IMG/VR virus record: IMGVR_UViG_3300043446_003696
Location: 1-22,460 of that record
Reading direction: 5' to 3' (one strand)
Source of the DNA: a virus
DNA length: 22,460 nucleotides
Shown: in pieces, positions 17,956 through 22,460 of the stretch
How positions within the stretch are numbered: the first letter of the stretch is position 1
Layout: every line of letters begins with the position of its first letter
Made by a program: the position numbers and the translations under genes
Notes under the pieces: generated by a model
Told to the model about the DNA's origin: nothing
The model's database searches: none
Seen by the model: the letters and a program-made list of their open reading frames with translations, nothing else

Positions 17956-18956
17956 GATCCATAACTAAACTCCTGACGGGCAATTTCATCAAGTTTTTTC
18001 ATTACTTCATCAGTGAAATATTCTTCTGGACTTGCGAGAATTTGTTTTGCATAAATTTTCTTGCCATCCATCTCATAACGTCCTGCAACATTCTTCCAAA
18101 GTCCGCCTAGTTCACCCAGTTCTAAAAGACCATAATATCTATCAAGACCTCTTTCATCATAATAAAGACGAATCTCTACTTCTCTATTTTCTTTACTTAT
18201 ACGCGATTTGTGAGTCTTAGCCTTGATAATATTTCCAACCACTTCTGTTCCATCCTTTTCTTTCTTCTTGCTGAGATAAATGATCGTAGAGCTTGCGTAC
18301 TTGAGTCCGCTACCCCCACCCATTTCCTTAGTTGGTACGTAAGATCCGATAACATCATAGGTGTGATTGGTTACTATCATTGGAATATTTGCTTGACCAA
18401 GTTTTAAAGTAAGCATACGAAATGCTCCCTTAATAAGTTGAGATTTGGTCATATCTCTTACTTCTTTGTCGTTCAGTGCGTCAGTAATCTCTTTACTTGT
18501 AGAAAGCATTCCTAGAGAATCTAACACAAACATACAAGGATTACGTTCCGACTCTGGTTTTTTCATATACAAATCAACTGCTTTTAGAGCCTTACTACGG
18601 AACTCTTCAACAGTAACAACATTAACTACAACTAAACGAGAAGTATCAATTCCGCGAGACTCTAAAAGAGATCTATTAATAGCAGCTTCAGTATCAAAGT
18701 AGAGACAATAACCATTGGGATTATTATTGAGAAAATTCTTAACAACGGCGATAGAAAAGAAAGTCTTTCCAGTAGCAGACTCTCCAGCAATAGCAGTAAT
18801 CTTATTGCCAGATACACCACCAAATAAGCTACCTGAAACCAATGCATTAAAGATGTGTGAACCCGTGTCCACATATGTTTCAGTTTCATCAATTTCAGAA
18901 GCTATTTTAGTATAATCATCGCCAATTTCTTTTACAATATCTTTAAGAAAATCCAT
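17952..18956 (-). CDS. uvsX: RecA-like recombinase UvsX
   Basis: 334-aa protein from ATG 18954-18956, with AGGA about 9 nt upstream. RecA-core motifs: Walker A GESATGKT (58-65), catalytic Glu90 (YFDTE), Walker B Asp146 (MFVLDSLG) and a DNA-binding loop region GGGSGLKYAS (about 213-222). It forms filaments on single-stranded DNA for strand exchange and recombination-dependent replication, the main late replication mode in T4. It is shorter than T4 UvsX (about 390 aa), as in cyanophages. It is between a 38-aa peptide gene and the oxygenase, with minimal gaps. Confidence 0.95.
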   Translation of the reverse strand: MDFLKDIVKEIGDDYTKIASEIDETETYVDTGSHIFNALVSGSLFGGVSGNKITAIAGESATGKTFFSIAVVKNFLNNNPNGYCLYFDTEAAINRSLLESRGIDTSRLVVVNVVTVEEFRSKALKAVDLYMKKPESERNPCMFVLDSLGMLSTSKEITDALNDKEVRDMTKSQLIKGAFRMLTLKLGQANIPMIVTNHTYDVIGSYVPTKEMGGGSGLKYASSTIIYLSKKKEKDGTEVVGNIIKAKTHKSRISKENREVEIRLYYDERGLDRYYGLLELGELGGLWKNVAGRYEMDGKKIYAKQILASPEEYFTDEVMKKLDEIARQEFSYGS

Positions 18957-18958
18957 AA

Positions 18959-19075
18959 TTATTTTTTCCTGTTAAAATTAAATGACCATAATTTAGCATA
19001 GAGATCTTTTTCACTTGACCTTTCCAATAATTCGATAATTTTTTTTAATTCTTTTTCTGTGATTGGTATATCCAT
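18959..19075 (-). CDS. Hypothetical 38-aa peptide between gp43 and uvsX
   Basis: ORF from ATG 19073-19075 to TAA 18959-18961. The start overlaps the TAA of the polymerase gene by 1 nt (TAATG), and 2 nt separate its stop from the uvsX ATG. Product MDIPITEKELKKIIELLERS, then EKDLYAKLWSFNFNRKK: an amphipathic helix with a basic aromatic tail. The tight packing strongly suggests it is translated. The function is unknown; it might bind polymerase or UvsX. The promoter at 19170-19199 lies upstream. Confidence 0.75.
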   Translation of the reverse strand: MDIPITEKELKKIIELLERSSEKDLYAKLWSFNFNRKK

Positions 19076-21570
19076 TATAGAAAAAATGACTCTAAACTCA
19101 CCTTTTTTTCCACATTCCAGCCAATAGAATCAAGAATAATTTTAAGGGGCTCTAGAAATGCTTTTTCAAATTGTAAGTCATAATCAATGTATTTGTCAAT
19201 CCCAAGTTCTCTGGGAAAATCTTGAATGAATGAAATTATATTTTCATGAATACTATTTGGTTTTTTCAGATAAAGAAACTTAATTTTTTCCCCATTCTGA
19301 ATAAGAGAATATTTATTTGTTAGATTATTCTTTTTAATATAATAATTAAACAGTAAAGCACCGCGAACATGGATCGGAGTGCCTTTTATGTAAATATCTG
19401 AATTTGATTGATATTTCTGAACATCAGAAGCCGAACGAGGAAATGAAATCTGTTCGGGAGGAAGTTTTCTGAACTCTTTACGAGAATTCTCAATAAACTC
19501 AATCACTTCATCCTCTGTTCCACTCATCATCAGTTTCAGAGCATCCTTAATCATCTTACGACAAGGGGCGGGAGTAGAAGATTTAACTGCTTCGATACCC
19601 ATCATCTTGAGTTTAGGTTCTTCATAACGAACACCTTCACTATCCCAGACATTCAGAATATAACGCTTCTTCGCAGTCCAGATTCCACGGTCAGCAATAT
19701 TCTCCCGCTTCATCTGCATCTTCTGATCATAAGCATTTACATAATCAGCCAATTCTTGGTAACAACCTTCAATATACTTTTCAAGTTCCACTTTACAGAT
19801 CTTATCAAGGAACGAAACAATGCTTTCAGTAGTTTTCTCTCTTCCCTTGAATATAGTTTCAACCAAAGGACCCATATTAAGATAAATGGAATCAGTATCA
19901 GAAGCAATAACATAATCAATATCCTTAGTTTTAAGAAGATTATTTAGATAAATGTTCATCTTACTTTCAATCCAACGAATTGCAACTTGCCCACTTAAAG
20001 TAATTGCCTCAGCATTTTCTAGTTTATAGTATCTAAAATATTGATTGCCAATAGCACCATAAGCAGAGTTGAGAGAAATCTTCTTTGCCATTTGAATATT
20101 ATTACATCTGGCAATTTCCTTTTCCAATTCTTTGGATTTCTTTTTTTCATACTCTTTTTTTGCTTCGATCATTTTCTTTTTGAAAATGACGCGATCTTGA
20201 TACATTTTCTCCATCAATTCGGGAAGAAATCCACGAACATCTTTACGGTACATTGCTCCATTAGCACATACCGCATAATCTTTATACATTTCAAATGTCA
20301 ATTCTTGATTAAGAATTTTTTCAACAGTAACAGATGGATGACGTTCTTCAACAAGAGTTTCTGGACTAATGTTAAATTGCATAATCAAATGTGGATACAG
20401 ACTATTCAAGTCAAAATTAACAACCCAATCATATTTTCCTGGATTAGGTTCCTTTACATAAGCTCCAGCATATTTTTCATTTTTTTGAGTTCTATTTTTA
20501 GGAGGAATTACAATATCTCTTCTCTTTAGATAATTGTAAATTATATTATCCCACATACGTACTTGATAAAACACATCAGCATAATTTACCTTTGCGTCAT
20601 ATGCCATTGTCAAAGCAAGTTCAATTAGTTTCATCTTATCTTCCAAACGGTCAACAAGTTCTACGTCAATGATGTTATACTCAATAAACTTTTGCCAACC
20701 TTTTGTATAAAAATCCTTAAAGGTGTCAAACTCAGAGTGATCTAACTTTTTTTGGCCAAGTTCAACTTCAGCAATATAATCAAGACGATATGATTCTTGA
20801 GCTTTATAGGTAAATTTTTTATAAAGATCAAGATAATCTAATTGAGTCAATCCACCAATATCAAATGTCGTATGTTTGCGACCATTAATAAAAACCTCAC
20901 CTTCAGTTACAAGTCCCCAATTAGACATACGTTTCATTAGTTTCTCACCAAGAACACGATTAAGTCTTTTACAAATATATGGAATATCATAAAGTTGAAT
21001 ATTCCATCCAGTAATTACATCAGGAACATCAACCATCCAATAATTAATAAAATGGTTGAGAAGTTGATATTCGGATGGACAATGATAATATGTTACATCC
21101 TGCCTATTATTATTAAATGGTCTTACTCCCCAAGTAGTAATTTTTTTACTAGTGTAATCTTGAATTGTAATCGAAAGAATTTCTTCAGAAGCAGATTCTA
21201 CATCAGGGAATCCTGCTTCCGAAGCAACCTCAATATCCAGAGTTACCAGTTTAATTTTACTGATATCAAACTTAATTTCATCCTCAGGATACTTTTCAGA
21301 AATATATTGATAGATATATCGATCATTTCCATAAATTTCAAATCCATCAATATTTTCATACTTACTATAAAACTCCCTACAGTCCCTAACTGTTCCTGGT
21401 TGAATTGGTTCAACAACTTCTTCAGTTAAAGTCTTATACTTAGATTGTTTTTTAGTTTTTACAAAAAGAGTTGGAAAAAATTCATCTCTAGTCTCAAATC
21501 TTTTTCCACCTTTCACTCCACGAACCAGAAACTGATTACCAATCAATTGAACATTAGTATAAAAATTCAT
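19075..21570 (-). CDS. gp43: DNA polymerase, family B (T4 gp43-like)
   Basis: 831-aa replicative polymerase with 3'-5' proofreading. The start is ATG 21568-21570, ATGA overlap with the preceding gene. Exonuclease motifs: Exo I Asp112/Glu114 (TLDIEV), Exo II Asp195 (GWNIQLYDIPYI), Exo III Tyr298/Asp302 (EYNIIDVELV). Polymerase motifs: A Asp387 (DLNSLYPHL), B KKISLNSAYGAIG (496-508), C ASDTDSIYL (DTDS 558-561). The C-terminus SLESFFL looks like a clamp-binding peptide for gp45. All catalytic residues are present. Somewhat shorter than T4 gp43 (898 aa). It is the centre of the early operon with uvsX and gp41; there is no intein or intron. Confidence 0.98.
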   Translation of the reverse strand: MNFYTNVQLIGNQFLVRGVKGGKRFETRDEFFPTLFVKTKKQSKYKTLTEEVVEPIQPGTVRDCREFYSKYENIDGFEIYGNDRYIYQYISEKYPEDEIKFDISKIKLVTLDIEVASEAGFPDVESASEEILSITIQDYTSKKITTWGVRPFNNNRQDVTYYHCPSEYQLLNHFINYWMVDVPDVITGWNIQLYDIPYICKRLNRVLGEKLMKRMSNWGLVTEGEVFINGRKHTTFDIGGLTQLDYLDLYKKFTYKAQESYRLDYIAEVELGQKKLDHSEFDTFKDFYTKGWQKFIEYNIIDVELVDRLEDKMKLIELALTMAYDAKVNYADVFYQVRMWDNIIYNYLKRRDIVIPPKNRTQKNEKYAGAYVKEPNPGKYDWVVNFDLNSLYPHLIMQFNISPETLVEERHPSVTVEKILNQELTFEMYKDYAVCANGAMYRKDVRGFLPELMEKMYQDRVIFKKKMIEAKKEYEKKKSKELEKEIARCNNIQMAKKISLNSAYGAIGNQYFRYYKLENAEAITLSGQVAIRWIESKMNIYLNNLLKTKDIDYVIASDTDSIYLNMGPLVETIFKGREKTTESIVSFLDKICKVELEKYIEGCYQELADYVNAYDQKMQMKRENIADRGIWTAKKRYILNVWDSEGVRYEEPKLKMMGIEAVKSSTPAPCRKMIKDALKLMMSGTEDEVIEFIENSRKEFRKLPPEQISFPRSASDVQKYQSNSDIYIKGTPIHVRGALLFNYYIKKNNLTNKYSLIQNGEKIKFLYLKKPNSIHENIISFIQDFPRELGIDKYIDYDLQFEKAFLEPLKIILDSIGWNVEKKVSLESFFL
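19170..19199 (-). promoter_or_regulatory. Intragenic sigma70-type promoter (TTGACA-18-TACAAT)
   Basis: -35 TTGACA at 19194-19199, spacer 18, -10 TACAAT at 19170-19175 in the 3' part of the polymerase gene. Start would be about 90 nt before the 38-aa gene and uvsX. Confidence 0.45.
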
Positions 21571-21815
21571 TCTTTAATCAAGTCCTCGTATTTTTCAATT
21601 AAAGTCGGAGTTGGATTTGCTAGAGTCAGTATCTTATCCGAACTCATCATAAAAGTATCTTGCTTTGTAATTCCAATTAAAAATGGTTCCAAAGTTCTCG
21701 ACAGTCCTTCAATTTGCGGTTCCTTTAGAAGGAACGGTTTAATCAACTTACAATCAGGTTCTCCAATATCAGCACCAACTTCTTCAATCTGACTGATTAG
21801 AATTTGATTGGTCAT
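21567..21815 (-). CDS. Sm-like-type small protein (paralog of the upstream gene), 82 aa
   Basis: The start is ATG 21813-21815 (MTNQILISQIEEVGADIGEP); an ATG at 21857 would add 14 residues but lacks support and would overlap the previous gene further. The end ...SSDKILTLANPTPTLIEKYEDLIKE aligns with the end of the upstream gene product (PADWLVTMVEPTAKLKEMYVEDV), and the N-terminal strands also align. This indicates a duplicated pair. The strand-rich pattern resembles the Sm/Hfq fold. RNA or protein binding is plausible but not shown. It overlaps both neighbours (32 nt upstream, 4 nt downstream). Confidence 0.72.
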   Translation of the reverse strand: MTNQILISQIEEVGADIGEPDCKLIKPFLLKEPQIEGLSRTLEPFLIGITKQDTFMMSSDKILTLANPTPTLIEKYEDLIKE

Positions 21816-22170
21816 CAGGTACAGAATCTTGATTAGTCTGTTCTCTTTGCTCTCCATAATTAATTACATCCTCTACATACATTTCTTTTAATTTTGCAGT
21901 CGGTTCAACCATTGTTACCAACCAATCTGCGGGAATGGGAATTCTTTCATCAGCCGACAAAGGAATCCATGGATATAAAGAAACTTCAAATCCACTCTTT
22001 TTAAGTGATCCAGAATCTTCAACCAAATTTGGTTTATACATTTTTACAATACAAGGTTTAGTTAGAAAATATCCAACTACCCTACGTTCATTTTCCTCAC
22101 CGACAACCATTTCTGCAACATCAGCAATTAGGTCTTCTCCCGATTTGAGAAGCATCAATTTAATAGTCAT
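21784..22170 (-). CDS. Sm-like-type protein, 128 aa (cyanophage family)
   Basis: From ATG 22168-22170 (MTIKLMLLKSGEDLIADVAE), with GGAGG 12 nt upstream (wide spacing); a TTG at 22182 is less likely. Segments: KLMLLKSGEDLIADV, VVGYFLTKPCIVKMY, EVSLYPWIPLSADERIPIPA, DWLVTMVEPTAKLKEMYVED, then a hydrophilic Gln/Asn/Asp tail. This beta-strand order matches a family for which I recall an Sm-like structure of putative cyanophage origin having been solved; I cannot check this here. Sm/Hfq proteins bind RNA as rings. As the first gene after the early promoter, it could act on host or phage RNA. Confidence in the gene is high; the fold is a memory-based inference. Confidence 0.78.
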   Translation of the reverse strand: MTIKLMLLKSGEDLIADVAEMVVGEENERRVVGYFLTKPCIVKMYKPNLVEDSGSLKKSGFEVSLYPWIPLSADERIPIPADWLVTMVEPTAKLKEMYVEDVINYGEQREQTNQDSVPDDQSNSNQSD

Positions 22171-22191
22171 ACTAAGAACCAACCTCCATAT

Positions 22192-22220
22192 ATTCTATCA
22201 AGAAAAAAAGGAGGAGTCAA
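22192..22220 (-). promoter_or_regulatory. Early promoter (TTGACT-17-extended TAGAAT) built into a terminator
   Basis: -35 TTGACT at 22215-22220 lies in the terminator hairpin (22203-22244), the 17-bp spacer contains its T7 run, and -10 TAGAAT (22192-22197) has a TGA extension. It starts the ten-gene replication operon. Confidence 0.85.
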
Positions 22221-22244
22221 CCTGGTTTTTGCCAGATGCTCCTC
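22203..22244 (-). terminator. Two-part hairpin terminator
   Basis: Outer GAGGAG/CTCCTC stem (22211-22216, 22239-22244) and inner CTGG/CCAG stem (22222-22225, 22232-22235), followed by seven T (22203-22209). It ends the unit carrying the 52-aa gene. Confidence 0.8.
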
Positions 22245-22264
22245 GCGCCGACGATATTCAGTTT

Positions 22265-22272
22265 TATTTATT
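22265..22272 (-). promoter_or_regulatory. Late-like octamer AATAAATA at a stop codon
   Basis: GAATAAATA overlaps the TAA stop (22268-22270) of the 52-aa gene. The downstream terminator is close, so its use is doubtful; it is reported as part of the recurring stop/octamer pattern. Confidence 0.25.
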
Positions 22273-22426
22273 CGTCACCACCATCAGCACCACCACCAGC
22301 ACTAGAACGACTTCTTACAGGAACTGCTTTTCCTTTTGCAATTTTTTTCGCGTTTTCTCCAGAATAAACAGTGTGGGGAACTGCATTTTTATATGCAATT
22401 GTTTTGAACTCGTTGAAAGATTTCAT
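22268..22426 (-). CDS. Hypothetical 52-aa protein with MKSFNEF start
   Basis: ORF from ATG 22424-22426 to TAA 22268-22270. Product begins MKSFNEFKTIAYKNAVPH; the middle is basic (GENAKKIAKGKAVPVRSRS) and the end is Gly/Asp-rich (AGGGADGGDE). The N-terminus resembles the T4 capsid-targeting peptide (MKTYQEF...) and that of the nucleotidyltransferase gene (MKSFSRF), but no L/I-x-E cleavage site follows. It may be a small head-internal or DNA-binding protein. No Shine-Dalgarno is seen; a TCTAAATA octamer (22437-22444) is close upstream. Confidence 0.65.
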   Translation of the reverse strand: MKSFNEFKTIAYKNAVPHTVYSGENAKKIAKGKAVPVRSRSSAGGGADGGDE

Positions 22427-22436
22427 TTTTTATTTT

Positions 22437-22444
22437 TATTTAGA
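22437..22444 (-). promoter_or_regulatory. Variant late octamer TCTAAATA
   Basis: 11 nt upstream of the MKSFNEF ATG. It overlaps an in-frame TAA (22440-22442) that could be the end of a gene extending beyond the window (codons read ...R K D Y L stop); seven codons are too few to identify it. Confidence 0.3.
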
Positions 22445-22460
22445 GATAATCTTTACGAGT

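Noticed and set aside
1-22460. Long open frames on the plus strand
   Set aside because: They lie opposite convincing minus-strand genes, have low-complexity Phe/Ile/Ser/Leu-rich products and no conserved motifs.

Overview
This window reads as part of the genome of a T4-like cyanophage (large contractile-tailed virus of marine Synechococcus or Prochlorococcus). The evidence is a T4-type replication set (family B DNA polymerase gp43, RecA-like UvsX, DnaB-type helicase gp41, zinc-finger/TOPRIM primase gp61, class I ribonucleotide reductase NrdA/NrdB) together with cyanophage-type accessory genes (MazG, a 2OG-Fe(II) oxygenase, an Hc1/histone-H1-like protein, an Sm-like candidate protein, two tRNAs). 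Every gene I can support lies on the minus strand, so transcription runs from high to low coordinates.

Layout in order of transcription. (1) 22440-22203: end of an upstream unit, with a 52-aa protein and a terminator. (2) 22220-15158: a tightly overlapping ten-gene replication and nucleotide operon: two Sm-like-type paralogs, gp43, a 38-aa peptide, uvsX, a 2OG oxygenase, gp41, a 97-aa protein, mazG and a 58-aa protein. It starts at a sigma70-type promoter and ends at a terminator. (3) 15158-7443: an island with T4 late-type octamers (TATAAATA, GATAAATA, CATAAATA) upstream of probable virion genes. These include a 633-aa basic/EF-loop protein, a nucleotidyltransferase carrying a capsid-targeting-like N-terminus, a 464-aa protein, a glycine/threonine-rich structural protein and small membrane proteins. 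A tRNA-Ala(UGC) with its own early promoter is embedded here. (4) 7328-2683: early promoter, then primase, nrdA, nrdB and a 53-aa protein, then a terminator. (5) 2682-1: short, heavily punctuated units: GIY-YIG (SegE-like) endonuclease, exported lysozyme, Hc1-like protein, a membrane-anchored cysteine protein, tRNA-Arg(UCU) and a 32-aa peptide.

The most striking signal is regulatory. Eleven near-consensus host-type promoters (TTGACA/T, spacer 16-18, TATAAT-like) are all on the minus strand. Several are fused to terminators or stop codons, and some lie inside coding regions. Late-type octamers repeatedly overlap the stop codon of the preceding gene (TGATAAATA). Terminators typically abut the next promoter, so the window is a series of compact terminator/promoter modules. 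The early nucleotide and replication genes flank a late-gene island, which fits staged expression by unmodified and then phage-modified host RNA polymerase.

The best candidate for new biology is the head-gene island. The nucleotidyltransferase gene (11652-12962) begins with a sequence that closely matches the capsid-targeting peptide of T4 internal proteins and has a gp21-type (L-x-E) cleavage site. This suggests an enzyme packaged in the head.
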